Counted from the stretch's first letter, positions 35,569-45,075 are shown. The stretch: DNA of 64,000 nt from Pontibacter sp. HSC-14F20 (GCF_019599265.1 NZ_JAHZTC010000018.1:1-64000), one strand, 5' to 3'. The notes: a model not told the origin generated them from the letters alone. Program-made: numbers and translations.

Positions 35569-37224
35569 ATGAGTGCTAACAAAGAATCATGGGGCTCCCG
35601 GGTGGGTCTCATTCTGGCCATGGCCGGCAATGCAGTGGGCTTGGGGAACTTCCTCCGTTTCCCGGTGCAGGCGGTGCAGAACGGTGGTGGAGCCTTCATT
35701 ATTCCATACCTGGTCTGCTTTCTTGTAATGGGTATCCCGCTCCTCTGGATCGAATGGTCCATGGGCCGCTTCGGGGGCAAGTTCGGTCACCACTCCACGC
35801 CTTTTATCGTGGATACCATGCACAAAAACCGCCTCTGGAAATACATTGGCGTGTTCGGCATCTGGACCAACATTGCGGTGGCTTCTTACTACTGCTACCT
35901 CGAATCCTGGACGCTATCTTACGTGTTTCACTCACTGGGCGGCACTTTCAGCGGGCTTGACCAGATTGGTGTTTCAAAATTCTTTGATGAGTATGTAAGC
36001 CTGGGTGAGTCAACCTTCGGCATTCCTTACGAGCCTATCTTCTTCTTTGTCATCTGTTTGCTGCTTAACACCTGGATTCTCTCCCAGGGCCTTGCCAAAG
36101 GAGTAGAGCGCGTTGCCAAAATCGGTATGCCACTCCTGATTGTTTTCGGTATGTTCTTGGCCTATAAAGGCTTCACGATCACAGCAGGTGAGAACGGAGC
36201 TATTAACGATAGCTCAGTTGGCCTTAACTTCCTTTGGACGCCGAACTTCGATGAACTTTGGTCGCCTACAGTATGGCTGGCTGCGGCTGGTCAGATCTTC
36301 TTTACACTTTCGGTAGGTATGGGTACCATACACTGTTATGCTTCTTATGTGCGCTCCAAAGACGATATTGCCCTCAATGCCATGTCAGCCGGTTGGATGA
36401 ACGAGTTCGTGGAAGTGGTGCTGGGTGCTTCTATCCTGATCCCTATTTCGATTGGTTACCTGGGTATAGATGGGGTTGTTGACCTCGTAAACAGCCAGGG
36501 TGGTCTGGGTCTGGGCTTCCGTACGCTGCCATACCTGTTCTACCAGTGGGGTGATGTGCTGGGCGCTGTAGCCGGTGTGATGTGGTTTGGCTTGCTGTTC
36601 TTTGCAGGTATTACGTCCTCTTTGGCCATGGGTACACCGTGGATTGGTTTCCTGCAGGACGAGTTTAACTGGCGCCGCAGACCAGCTGCCTGGTCTTTTG
36701 GCCTTATCGTGCTGGTACTGGGTATGCCAACGGTGTTGTTCTTTAAGTACGGCGTATTCGACGAGTACGACTACTGGGCAGGTACGGTATCGCTGGTAGT
36801 GTTCGCCTTGTTTGAATCCATCCTGTTTGCCTGGGTATTTGGTATGAACAAAGGCTGGAGAGAAATCACCTCTGGTGCTGACATCAAAGTGCCGACCATC
36901 TACAAATTCATCATCAAATTCGTAACTCCGCTGCTGTTGCTGTGGGTGTTCATCGGCTCGCTTATCACACCGAAAGGCGGCGACTGGGCAGGCGCTTTCA
37001 GCAACGGCTGGGAACTGGATGACAGCTCTATCATTAATAAGATAAAGAACTCGAACCTGAAGCGTCAGCTGGCCGAAGCTACCGACCCCGCCGTGATTGA
37101 GCAGCTACAGGATACACTTTTCTTTGTGAATGCTTCACGTATTTTGTTGGTGGTTGTGTTCCTGAGCATTGCAGCGCTGGTATACATTGCGTATAAAAAA
37201 AGAGTTAGAGAAGGAAGAATTTAG
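35569..37224 (+). CDS. Sodium-dependent transporter, NSS/SNF family (MetP-like)
   Basis: 551 residues, about 12 membrane spans. The N-terminal WGSRVGLILAMAGNAVGLGNFLRFP is the Na+ and substrate site of the neurotransmitter:sodium symporter family, and MGIPLLWIEWSMGRFGG follows. It would import an amino acid with Na+. The small subunit gene lies seven bases downstream, as in the MetPS methionine/alanine system of Corynebacterium, so a similar substrate is likely but not proven. Confidence 0.93.
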   Translation: MSANKESWGSRVGLILAMAGNAVGLGNFLRFPVQAVQNGGGAFIIPYLVCFLVMGIPLLWIEWSMGRFGGKFGHHSTPFIVDTMHKNRLWKYIGVFGIWTNIAVASYYCYLESWTLSYVFHSLGGTFSGLDQIGVSKFFDEYVSLGESTFGIPYEPIFFFVICLLLNTWILSQGLAKGVERVAKIGMPLLIVFGMFLAYKGFTITAGENGAINDSSVGLNFLWTPNFDELWSPTVWLAAAGQIFFTLSVGMGTIHCYASYVRSKDDIALNAMSAGWMNEFVEVVLGASILIPISIGYLGIDGVVDLVNSQGGLGLGFRTLPYLFYQWGDVLGAVAGVMWFGLLFFAGITSSLAMGTPWIGFLQDEFNWRRRPAAWSFGLIVLVLGMPTVLFFKYGVFDEYDYWAGTVSLVVFALFESILFAWVFGMNKGWREITSGADIKVPTIYKFIIKFVTPLLLLWVFIGSLITPKGGDWAGAFSNGWELDDSSIINKIKNSNLKRQLAEATDPAVIEQLQDTLFFVNASRILLVVVFLSIAALVYIAYKKRVREGRI

Positions 37225-37230
37225 GAAACT

Positions 37231-37392
37231 ATGAATACATCTGCACTTGTTGTCATGCTCAGCACCATGTTATTAGTAACTGGCGCTATGGGATACTTTT
37301 TTTACAGGGTGCTTAATACGCCACCCAAACCGGAACCGGATTCTTATCTCGACAATGACGACGAGATAGAGCGGCAGGCTCCTCGGGCTTAA
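37231..37392 (+). CDS. MetS-type small subunit of NSS transporter
   Basis: 53 residues, below usual gene-calling length. It starts MNTSALVVMLSTMLLVTGAM, then YFFYRVLN, then a Pro/Asp/Glu-rich tail ending RQAPRA. One membrane span with a short charged tail, placed seven bases after an NSS transporter, is the layout of the MetS small subunit needed by MetP-type transporters. No separate promoter, so it is co-translated with the large subunit. Confidence 0.82.
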   Translation: MNTSALVVMLSTMLLVTGAMGYFFYRVLNTPPKPEPDSYLDNDDEIERQAPRA

Positions 37393-37399
37393 ACGATTT

Positions 37400-37444
37400 A
37401 TGAAAAAACTGAGGTACTGGATTCGACGCAACTTTGGCTTTTAG
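37400..37444 (+). pseudogene. Severed N-terminus of the helix-hairpin-helix gene (amber stop at codon 15)
   Basis: From ATG 37400 the frame reads MKKLRYWIRRNFGF then TAG (37442-37444) and continues in the same frame as QREVNGFLVLIGAMV into the gene at 37484. The peptide fits the membrane-anchored start I expect for this family, where FGFS with a following basic/acidic pair precedes the span, so TAG probably replaced a Ser codon. Confidence 0.75.
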
Positions 37445-37483
37445 CAGCGCGAAGTAAACGGGTTTCTGGTACTGATAGGAGCA

Positions 37484-38359
37484 ATGGTGCTGCTAACGGC
37501 AGCACCATTGCTGTTTAAATGGTTTTCGAAACCTGAAACTGCTACCATGCAGAGCAGCCCATCTGACAAACAGTTGCTCGACAGCCTGGTGGCGCAACTC
37601 GAAGCCAGGCAGCCAGAGAAATCAGGCCGGAAGCAGGTATACCAATTGCCGGTGGCGCTGCAGCCTTTCAACCCCAACCACCTGAGCGAGGTGCAGTGGC
37701 AGGAGCTGGGTATACCTGCGTACATGGCAAAACGCATTCTCAACTATCGCAACAAAGTCGGCGATTTTACTTACAAAGCACAGCTTGGCTCTATTTACGG
37801 TTTGCCCGATTCCGTTTTTCAGAAGCTATATCCTTACATTCAACTTCCCGAAACCAAGCCTGACAGGTATAGACGCAACCAAGGTATAGCCGGCAACGCA
37901 CGGACTGCACCCAACCCGAACTGGGCCAACAATCCACGCCCGCGCAAGCGTTTTATACTCGCACCTTTCAACATCAACTCAGCCGACACCACCGCTCTGA
38001 AGCAGATCCGGAGGATTGGCAGCAAGCTTTCGGCGAGAATTGTAAAGTACAGAGATGGTCTGGGAGGCTTTCACAACATGGCGCAGTTGCAGGAGGTATA
38101 TGCCTTGCCGCCAGCCGTAGTAGATAGTTTGCACAAGTATACCTTTGTGCCGAAAGCCACCACCTTGCAACAATTGTCCCTCAACCAGGCGAGTGTCGAA
38201 CAGTTAAGCGCACATTCGTACATCAGCTCGAATGTGGCGCGTGCCATAGTCGCCTACCGGGAACAGCATGGCGAGTTTAGCAAAGTAGAGGATGTCCGGC
38301 AGATAAAGATTGTAACGGCAGCGCTGTTTGAGAAGATAAGTCCATACCTGGAACTGTAG
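37484..38359 (+). CDS. ComEA-like helix-hairpin-helix protein, N-terminus interrupted
   Basis: 291 residues from the first ATG after the amber codon; the natural start is probably 37400. It has a membrane span (MVLLTAAPLLFKWF, cut short at this start), then three HhH repeats (about residues 55-110, 145-205, 215-290), each of the form FNPN/NINSA/SLNQAS ... L...G ... I+.YR...G.F. Such proteins bind DNA without sequence preference. In this broken form, reinitiation at 37484 would leave a weak anchor. It could be a real mutation, a readthrough case or a sequencing error. Confidence 0.8.
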   Translation: MVLLTAAPLLFKWFSKPETATMQSSPSDKQLLDSLVAQLEARQPEKSGRKQVYQLPVALQPFNPNHLSEVQWQELGIPAYMAKRILNYRNKVGDFTYKAQLGSIYGLPDSVFQKLYPYIQLPETKPDRYRRNQGIAGNARTAPNPNWANNPRPRKRFILAPFNINSADTTALKQIRRIGSKLSARIVKYRDGLGGFHNMAQLQEVYALPPAVVDSLHKYTFVPKATTLQQLSLNQASVEQLSAHSYISSNVARAIVAYREQHGEFSKVEDVRQIKIVTAALFEKISPYLEL

Positions 38360-38369
38360 GTACAGCGCG

Positions 38370-38852
38370 TTATTTTTTGAGGGTGTTCAGCAGATGCTCG
38401 GCTTTTTCCAGTGCCTGCCGTTCGCTTTTAAAAGAAAGCAATGCTTTGGCCGCCTGCAAATCTACCCAGCGGGCTTCGTTCACTTCCCGATCGTGCTGGC
38501 CGATATCTCCGGACTCAAAGGCGAGCAGGAAAAAATGCACGAACTTATGAAAACGAACCCGCTGCCCGGCCTTGTTGCCTGCATACCAGTACTCAATCGT
38601 GTCCATCTTTTCAAGCAGCCTGCCAGTCACGCCGGTTTCTTCCTGCACTTCGCGTACTGCGGTTATTTCGGGTGTTTCGCCGGGGTCTACTATACCTTTG
38701 GGCAGTTGCCAACGCTCCGGCTTTCCTACCGATATCAGCGCGACTTCTATGCCTGAAACTCCGTGCCGGAACACCACACCACCCGATGATACTTGTTCAT
38801 GCGTAAGTATAGCGGGTTTGGCGTGTTCGTCTTTTTTAGGAGCTTCCGGCAT
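38370..38852 (-). CDS. Nudix hydrolase
   Basis: 160 residues. A complete Nudix box runs G53-x5-E59-x7-R67-E68-V-Q-E71-E72-T-G74. The N-terminus (SSGGVVFRHG ... WQLPKG) is like diadenosine polyphosphate or NDP-sugar hydrolases. The residues after the box (DTIEYWYAGNKAGQRVRFHKFVHFFL) are typical of Ap4A/Ap6A-type members. Exact substrate unknown. It lies 18 bases after the serine hydrolase gene and is probably co-transcribed. Confidence 0.9.
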   Translation of the reverse strand: MPEAPKKDEHAKPAILTHEQVSSGGVVFRHGVSGIEVALISVGKPERWQLPKGIVDPGETPEITAVREVQEETGVTGRLLEKMDTIEYWYAGNKAGQRVRFHKFVHFFLLAFESGDIGQHDREVNEARWVDLQAAKALLSFKSERQALEKAEHLLNTLKK

Positions 38853-38870
38853 AGGTTTAAGGAGAATGAA

Positions 38871-39956
38871 TTACTGCCCGGCTACAGGTGCAGGAGTGAC
38901 TATTTTTTTCTGCTGTTCGTTCAGCCAAAGCAGACCGGGGTTGTAGGCCATGTCGTGCTGCCCTACAAACAAAACAAGTCTGACGTTGGCCGATTCGCGC
39001 ATAAACACCACGTTCGGGTCATTTACACCAAAATATTTATCGCGGGTGGTCGCGCCTTCCATTCCTTCAGGCAGGTCCTGCTCTTCAAGTATGTAGTCAA
39101 TATTTTTTTGAGAGATCGTGTCGGCTGGGTTGGCCAGTATGTTGTAGGCCCTGATGGAATGGTCTGGCGGAACGAGCACATCGACCGTGCCATGGGCCAG
39201 GAAAATAGGAACATCTTTGGCATTGTGGATGTAGGTGCTCGGGCTGCGGCGTTTGGCTTCTTCGGCGGCCGGTGTGCCAGGTATAGGTTTGCCTCCGCAG
39301 GCGGTCACAATGTGGGTATTGTAGTCGCGGTGCGGATAGTTCTGGCTGAAAGCATACCAGTCAACCAGATCGAATACAGGAACCCAGGCCACTACGCCCG
39401 CCCAGATTTCAGGATGCCGCCCCGCCGCGACCAGTGCCGTCATGGCACCGCCAGACGATCCGAGGATGTAAATCCGCGATTCGTCAATTTCGGCGTTTGC
39501 TTTGGCATAGTTCACAGCATCAACCAAATCCTGTATCGCCAGGTCTGAGGCCATGGCTTCTGGTTTGTCGAATTTGCCGCGGTAGTTAGGATGAATGAAA
39601 GCCCAATCGTATTCCTTGCTCCAGAGTGCATACGGGATGCTTTTTACCTGCAAATACTCGCTGCTCCAGCTGTGCAGCATTACGAGCAGAGGTCTCGGGC
39701 CGGTTGTTTCGGATGTAAAGAACAGGGCCGGTTGTTCGGCGCCGTCAAGCGTGGACTTAATACTGACTTTCTGTATCTCCGGAACCTGCTCTTTCCATTT
39801 CTCGAGGCTCTCGTCAGTAAACTTAAAAGGGTACTTCTTGGAGGTCGTGAACTCATCCATGCGGGCTACTTCTTTCTCTACGCGCTCTTTGCGGCAGGAG
39901 GTCAGCAGCGTAAGGACCAGCCCAAGGTACAGAAGCAGATTGATAGGCTTTTTCAT
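38871..39956 (-). CDS. Prolyl oligopeptidase-like alpha/beta hydrolase lipoprotein
   Basis: 361 residues. Lipobox LLTSC with Cys21. The hydrolase core has the nucleophile elbow GSSGGA (Ser in ILGSSGGAMTAL), the acid in LAHGTVDVLVPPDHS, and the His in FVGQHDMAYNPG. The type matches S9 peptidase-like esterases. It would act at the outer membrane or periplasm on peptides or esters. Upstream of the Nudix gene. Confidence 0.85.
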   Translation of the reverse strand: MKKPINLLLYLGLVLTLLTSCRKERVEKEVARMDEFTTSKKYPFKFTDESLEKWKEQVPEIQKVSIKSTLDGAEQPALFFTSETTGPRPLLVMLHSWSSEYLQVKSIPYALWSKEYDWAFIHPNYRGKFDKPEAMASDLAIQDLVDAVNYAKANAEIDESRIYILGSSGGAMTALVAAGRHPEIWAGVVAWVPVFDLVDWYAFSQNYPHRDYNTHIVTACGGKPIPGTPAAEEAKRRSPSTYIHNAKDVPIFLAHGTVDVLVPPDHSIRAYNILANPADTISQKNIDYILEEQDLPEGMEGATTRDKYFGVNDPNVVFMRESANVRLVLFVGQHDMAYNPGLLWLNEQQKKIVTPAPVAGQ

Positions 39957-40171
39957 AGTAAATGTTGATGCAAACAGGATGCAAGCTACGGCATGCGCGT
40001 GACACTACAACTGCTGTCCGGCTGAAAATGTTGTAAGGTATAGCGGAGCACGGAAGCACAAAATAGCTTGACCAGAATTTCTTACTCCATACGGTTAAAT
40101 ATACCCGGCAGGTTGAATAGCTGCCCTGCCTTTTGAATTTCATGCAACAATTGGTAGAGCTATATTTATCC
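39957..40171. other. Gene-free stretch
   Basis: About 215 bases between two minus-strand genes, one AGGTATA word near 40036. No RNA or small gene seen. Confidence 0.4.
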
Positions 40172-40903
40172 CTATTCCAGGTGTGAAGCGCTCCTGTTGT
40201 AAGGCATCAGGAAGGCGTAAAAAATGAAGCTGACGAGCAAGAGCTCCTGAATCTCCCATTTTTTTCCGTCGCTGATGAGTAGCAGGTTGCAAAAAAGCAA
40301 GGTATAGAGCAGTGCCTGCAGGGAAGTTGGCAAAGGAAACCTGATCTTATCCACCAGCCGCCTGAACCACCGCATGCGCCGGTATAGCACCGGGAAGGCC
40401 AGAAAATAAATGAACACACCCAGGTACAGTAACTTGCCGAAGATAAGTTTGTTCAGATTGACGCCATTGAGGTGGATGTTGTGAAAAGTGAGTTCGCTTT
40501 GCGAATTGATGTTCTCCAGATTTTTCGGTACTGAAAAGCCCAGGATGCGCTGCCCCCAGGAAATCTCTTCGCCGAAGCCAAAGAAAAAAACCGCAGCCGC
40601 TCCGTAATAGAACGCCATCGGCCATTTTCCATCCATCCTGGGAGCTTTGTACAAGCAGTAGAGGGATGTGGCCAGTAAAAAAAATGAGGTGAAGTACTCG
40701 ATGTAGCCGTCTTCTGTGGTATACCTGTAAAAAAGGTTTTTATCCTGAAAATAAAACGCGATGCCTGCTATAACATGCACCAGCGTGAAGGTATACAGGA
40801 CAGGACCCAGCAGGGTGGTTTTGCTGAGGTCAACAGACCCTACGCGCTCATCGGCAGCAGGAAAAAATAAACTGATTGATTTTAATTTTCTGATCGGATT
40901 CAT
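40172..40903 (-). CDS. Polytopic membrane protein with EEISWGQ motif, unknown
   Basis: 243 residues, about six hydrophobic spans. The conserved-looking centre is FGFGEEISWGQRILGF followed by NLENINSQSELTFHNIHLN. Acidic residues beside a span plus a downstream His and Asn pattern suggest a membrane-embedded active site, but I cannot link it to a known enzyme. It may belong to a group of uncharacterised proteins that share EE-S-WGQR and N-Q-E-HN elements. Single gene. Confidence 0.75.
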   Translation of the reverse strand: MNPIRKLKSISLFFPAADERVGSVDLSKTTLLGPVLYTFTLVHVIAGIAFYFQDKNLFYRYTTEDGYIEYFTSFFLLATSLYCLYKAPRMDGKWPMAFYYGAAAVFFFGFGEEISWGQRILGFSVPKNLENINSQSELTFHNIHLNGVNLNKLIFGKLLYLGVFIYFLAFPVLYRRMRWFRRLVDKIRFPLPTSLQALLYTLLFCNLLLISDGKKWEIQELLLVSFIFYAFLMPYNRSASHLE

Positions 40904-41121
40904 AGGTATTGGTCTTGCGCGTAGGTATAGGGTCTGCTGATGTTATACCCTGTTTATTAACAGATATTTATGAATATTTCTACGGATTCGTTTCCAGAAC
41001 GATGGCTGACTTGTCGTTTCCAAGTCCACTAAATTCATGCTAACTTGCCGTTTTGCTAGCCACTTGCCGTATAGCTACAGACTATTCTGCAATTCCATCC
41101 GTTTTCGGAGCAACACACTTT
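40904..41121. other. Intergenic region between divergent genes
   Basis: About 218 bases between the membrane protein gene and the helicase. One AGGTATA word near 40923; no clear -7 element. Confidence 0.4.
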
Positions 41122-44100
41122 ATGAAATCCATTCTCAAAAGCTATCGTCATCGTCTGCTTAACCTGAGCGCCGGCAACAGGGCCCTGTTGCTGTTGCGGC
41201 TTTCGCGTGAGCTGCACCTGGATGTAAACGAGCTGGATTTCATCAATAACAAGCCTGCTTTCCATATATTGGAGAAAGTGATCAGTGGCAAAACCGCTGT
41301 GCTGGCTCCTTTTGCCGACAGTCGCTATGCCCCCGTAACGCCCGTCAGTCAGCGACTGCGTTTTATACGCCGCAAAGCCGACATGATTTTGGAAGAACGC
41401 GGAAGCCGGGAGCTATACCTGGGCTGGCCTTTTGTGCATGGCAAGTTCGCTGATGGCACTACGATTCGGTGCCCGCTGCTTTTTTTTCCGGTGCAGCTGC
41501 AGGTAAACGGCAAGCAGGAATGGGAGCTTATACCTGACACATCGCAGCCCGCGCAGATCAACCAAAGCTTTGTGCTGGCCTATGCACACTACATGGGCAC
41601 GCCGCTGGCCGAGCCGCTGCTGGAACTCGACCTGAGCACACTGCCCTCGCACCCTTTGGAATTCCGCACGCAGGTATACGAGCTCCTGAAAGAAAACCAG
41701 CTGACTATAAACGCCGGCCGCGAATTTTTTACCGATAAACTCAAGCCGTTTCACGATTTCCGAAAAGCCGATTACGAAACTGACCTCAAGCCTGGTCAGC
41801 TATACCTGGAGCAGGAGGCTGTGCTGGGTCTATACCCGCAGGCTGCCTCTTATTTGCTAGGTGATTACGACGAGCTGTTGCAACGCAGCGGCTTACAGGA
41901 AATGGAAGACCTGTTTACAGGACCCGACACAGGTATAACACAATCCACCACACAGGCGCAGCATACCTTTACCGCCTTTGCCATGGATGCGTCGCAGGAG
42001 GCAGCTTTGCAACAGGTGAAGCAGGGGCGTTCGCTGGTGGTGCAGGGGCCGCCGGGTACGGGCAAGTCGCAGCTCATCTGTAACCTCGTGTCGGACTTTA
42101 CGGCCCGTGGCAAACGGGTGCTGGTGGTGAGTCAGAAACGCGCCGCCCTCGACGTGGTGCACCAACGCCTCTCATCAGCCGGGCTCGGTCAATTTGCCGC
42201 TCTAATACATGACATCAACGCCGACCGTAAAAGCATCTACCAGCAACTGCTCCTGCAGATAGACCAGTTGGAAGAATATAAAAAACAGAACAACGCCCTC
42301 AACAGCATTTACACCGACCGCACTTTCCTGGAAGTAAGCCGAGGCATTAACCAGTGCCTGCAAAAGCTGGAAAGTTTCCGCACCGCCCTGTTCGACAGCA
42401 GCCGTTGTGGCTGGTCACCCAAAGAGTTATACCTGCGCAGCAGTTTGCAACAGCCCCATGTGCAATTGTCAGAAGTATTCAAGCAGTTCACAGCCGCAAC
42501 GGTTAATGACTTTTTGCCTCGTTTGCGGGCCAGTCTGCAGCAGGGCATCGTGCTGGAGAAGTCCGATTTTATCTGGAAAGAGCGGCACAGCATGCAGGGC
42601 TTTGGCTGGCCGCAGCAACAGGAAATGGAGCGCACCATCGAGTCGCTGCCCGAGCAGTACCGCGCCATGCAACAAGGTATAAGCGAGCTGAGCGGTGCTG
42701 ATTTTGAGCTGAGCAGCCTGGAACGCTTCCGCACCGCCTACGACACCCTGGACGAACTGCAGCACTTGCTCGATCGGGAAGGCGTGGTCGAAACGCTGCA
42801 ACCACTGCTGCGCAAGGAGGCCAAAGCTTCAGAATTAAAAAAACTGGTACGCCAGCTCAAAGCGCTATACCTGGTGTATCCCGCTCCGGACGCCGCTATA
42901 CCTATTGAGCAACTGACGCTGGTGAAATCTGCGATCATGGTCTTTGAGGCGAAGAAGCAGGATTTCTTTAAAGGGATAAGCTGGTATTTTTCACAAGACA
43001 AGAAAGTGCTGCAGCAGGCGCTAGGGAAGTATAAGCTTGAACTGACTCCTAAGGGTGTAGGCGAATTGCAGCGCCGCATTGAGTTGCGGGAGCAGGCACA
43101 AGGGCTGATCAAATCCATCAACAACATTCGCTATACCTTGCGCCTCGAAGACAACCCAACCCCGATGCTGCAAAAGCTGGAGGTGGTGGAACAGGCCCTG
43201 GAGGCGCACCAACTGCTGAAGCAACTACACCGGGAGCGGGTGCTGCATGAAAAGATGTGGTTGGAGAAAAACCTGCCAAGCCACCTGCAAGCACTGGCGC
43301 AGGCGCTGCAGGTGTTTGAGCAGCGCTACGGCGAGTGGGAGCAATGGCTGCCGAAAACGCATATCGAAAAACTGGCAGAACAGGAAGATTACAGCATTAA
43401 ATTGCAGGAAAGCCTGCGTCAGTATTTTGAGCCGATGGTGGCTTACGATGCGCTGCGCAGCACACTTTCGGCTGCTGAGCAGGAAGTTTGCAGGCAGGTG
43501 CTGCACGAAGGTATAGCCACCCCCCAACTAGGCGAGGTACTATTTCTGAACAGTTTATACCTGGCCTGGTTGCACGAACTCGAAAGCCAGTGGCCCGAAC
43601 TGCGCATGCCCGATAGCGGCGAACTGGACCGTGTTGAAGCTGATCTCCAGAACCTGCTGCAGCAAAAGCAGGACCTGAGTCAGGAAATCGTGCTGTCGCG
43701 GTTGCGCGAGCAGACTTACCGGAACATGGAGTACAACCGCCTTGGCAATGCGGTGACCTATCGTCGTCTGCATGCACAGGTCAGCAAAAAACGCAGCCTG
43801 TACCCGATCCGCAAACTATTCGAACTTTTCAGTGATGAGATCCTGAACCTGGCCCCCTGCTGGCTGGCTTCGCCTGAAACAGTATCGGCGGTGTTCCCGC
43901 TGGAGCGCTGCTTTGATCTGGTAATTTTTGATGAGGCCAGCCAATGTTTTGCCGAAACAGGTATACCCGCCATGCTGCGCGGGCAGCAGGTGGTGGTGGC
44001 CGGCGACGAGCAGCAGCTGCGCCCATCCGACTTGTACCGCTCCCGCTGGGGCGGCAACGGCAACGAAGAACCAGAGGAACTAACTGCAGAATCGCTGCTG

Positions 44101-45075
44101 CAACTTTGCGGGCTATACCTGCCACAGACCATGCTCACGCAGCACTACCGCAGCCGCTTCCCGGAGCTGATCGATTTCTCAAACCGCCACTTTTACCGCA
44201 ACCGCCTGGAGCTTATACCTGAGCGACAGGACGTGAACGCCTGCCAACCTGCCATCCAGTTTGTAAAAGTACAGGGTTTGTGGCAGCAAAACAGCAACGT
44301 GCCCGAAGCCGAAAAAGTGGTGGAACAGGTATGGCAGTTCGTGCAGAGCGGCGTAGAGGATGTGGGGGTGATCACTTTCAACTACAATCAGCAAATGCTG
44401 GTGCAGGACCTGCTGGAAGAAAAAGCCCAATTGCAAGGTATAGCCTTGCCGCCAACCCTAACGGTCAAAAACATCGAGAACATGCAGGGCAATGAGAAAG
44501 AGGTGGTGATCTTGTCAGTCGGGTATGCGCCGGATGCGAAAGGCAAAATGGTGATGCAGTTCGGTAGCCTGAACCAGGCCGGTGGCGAAAACCGGTTGAA
44601 TGTGGCCATTACCCGTGCCAAGCAACTAGTGATCGTGGTGAGCAGTGTGCGGAGCGAACAGTTGCAGGTAGAAAACGCACAGCATGCCGGTCCGAAGCTG
44701 CTGCGCGATTATCTGCATTATGCCCAGCAGGTCAGTCGTCGCTATTTCAAGTATGAGCCCCAGGCGCTGCCCATGCCATCGCAGGTGCCGATGCTTAAAG
44801 AGCAGTTAGCCCGGGCAGTTCCTGCTTTGCAAGCCGCCGTTCCTTTTGCTGACCTGACTGTAGTGGAGGAGGGGAACTACAGCAGTGTCGTGCTGACCGA
44901 TGATGACCTGTACTTCAACAACCTCTCCGTGCGCCACGCCCACGCCGACATCCCCAAACTGCTCCTGCAAAGAAACTGGCCATCCCAAAGAATCTACAGC
45001 CGACAGTTCTGGTCGAACAGCAAAGCGGTGCTGGATAAGTTTAAGAATCTGGGAGTGAAAGAGTTTGGGCGTTGA
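41122..45075 (+). CDS. Large superfamily 1 (UPF1-like) helicase with degenerate nuclease-like C-terminus
   Basis: 1317 residues from ATG 41122 (MKSILKSYRHRLLNLS); an in-frame upstream start at 41053 adds an unlikely Cys-containing leader. An N-terminal domain (1-290) precedes Walker A GPPGTGKS (309-316). Walker B FDEASQ is at 936-941 and GDEQQL about 960. The roughly 620 residues between them are mostly helical, Gln/Leu/Glu-rich coiled coil. TVKNIENMQGNEKEVVILSVGYA and NRLNVAITRAKQ complete the SF1 set. The end (LLLQRNWPSQRIYSRQFWSN) resembles the Vsr/REase-like nuclease tail of related helicases but appears shortened. Role could be DNA/RNA metabolism or defence. Confidence 0.88.
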   Translation: MKSILKSYRHRLLNLSAGNRALLLLRLSRELHLDVNELDFINNKPAFHILEKVISGKTAVLAPFADSRYAPVTPVSQRLRFIRRKADMILEERGSRELYLGWPFVHGKFADGTTIRCPLLFFPVQLQVNGKQEWELIPDTSQPAQINQSFVLAYAHYMGTPLAEPLLELDLSTLPSHPLEFRTQVYELLKENQLTINAGREFFTDKLKPFHDFRKADYETDLKPGQLYLEQEAVLGLYPQAASYLLGDYDELLQRSGLQEMEDLFTGPDTGITQSTTQAQHTFTAFAMDASQEAALQQVKQGRSLVVQGPPGTGKSQLICNLVSDFTARGKRVLVVSQKRAALDVVHQRLSSAGLGQFAALIHDINADRKSIYQQLLLQIDQLEEYKKQNNALNSIYTDRTFLEVSRGINQCLQKLESFRTALFDSSRCGWSPKELYLRSSLQQPHVQLSEVFKQFTAATVNDFLPRLRASLQQGIVLEKSDFIWKERHSMQGFGWPQQQEMERTIESLPEQYRAMQQGISELSGADFELSSLERFRTAYDTLDELQHLLDREGVVETLQPLLRKEAKASELKKLVRQLKALYLVYPAPDAAIPIEQLTLVKSAIMVFEAKKQDFFKGISWYFSQDKKVLQQALGKYKLELTPKGVGELQRRIELREQAQGLIKSINNIRYTLRLEDNPTPMLQKLEVVEQALEAHQLLKQLHRERVLHEKMWLEKNLPSHLQALAQALQVFEQRYGEWEQWLPKTHIEKLAEQEDYSIKLQESLRQYFEPMVAYDALRSTLSAAEQEVCRQVLHEGIATPQLGEVLFLNSLYLAWLHELESQWPELRMPDSGELDRVEADLQNLLQQKQDLSQEIVLSRLREQTYRNMEYNRLGNAVTYRRLHAQVSKKRSLYPIRKLFELFSDEILNLAPCWLASPETVSAVFPLERCFDLVIFDEASQCFAETGIPAMLRGQQVVVAGDEQQLRPSDLYRSRWGGNGNEEPEELTAESLLQLCGLYLPQTMLTQHYRSRFPELIDFSNRHFYRNRLELIPERQDVNACQPAIQFVKVQGLWQQNSNVPEAEKVVEQVWQFVQSGVEDVGVITFNYNQQMLVQDLLEEKAQLQGIALPPTLTVKNIENMQGNEKEVVILSVGYAPDAKGKMVMQFGSLNQAGGENRLNVAITRAKQLVIVVSSVRSEQLQVENAQHAGPKLLRDYLHYAQQVSRRYFKYEPQALPMPSQVPMLKEQLARAVPALQAAVPFADLTVVEEGNYSSVVLTDDDLYFNNLSVRHAHADIPKLLLQRNWPSQRIYSRQFWSNSKAVLDKFKNLGVKEFGR

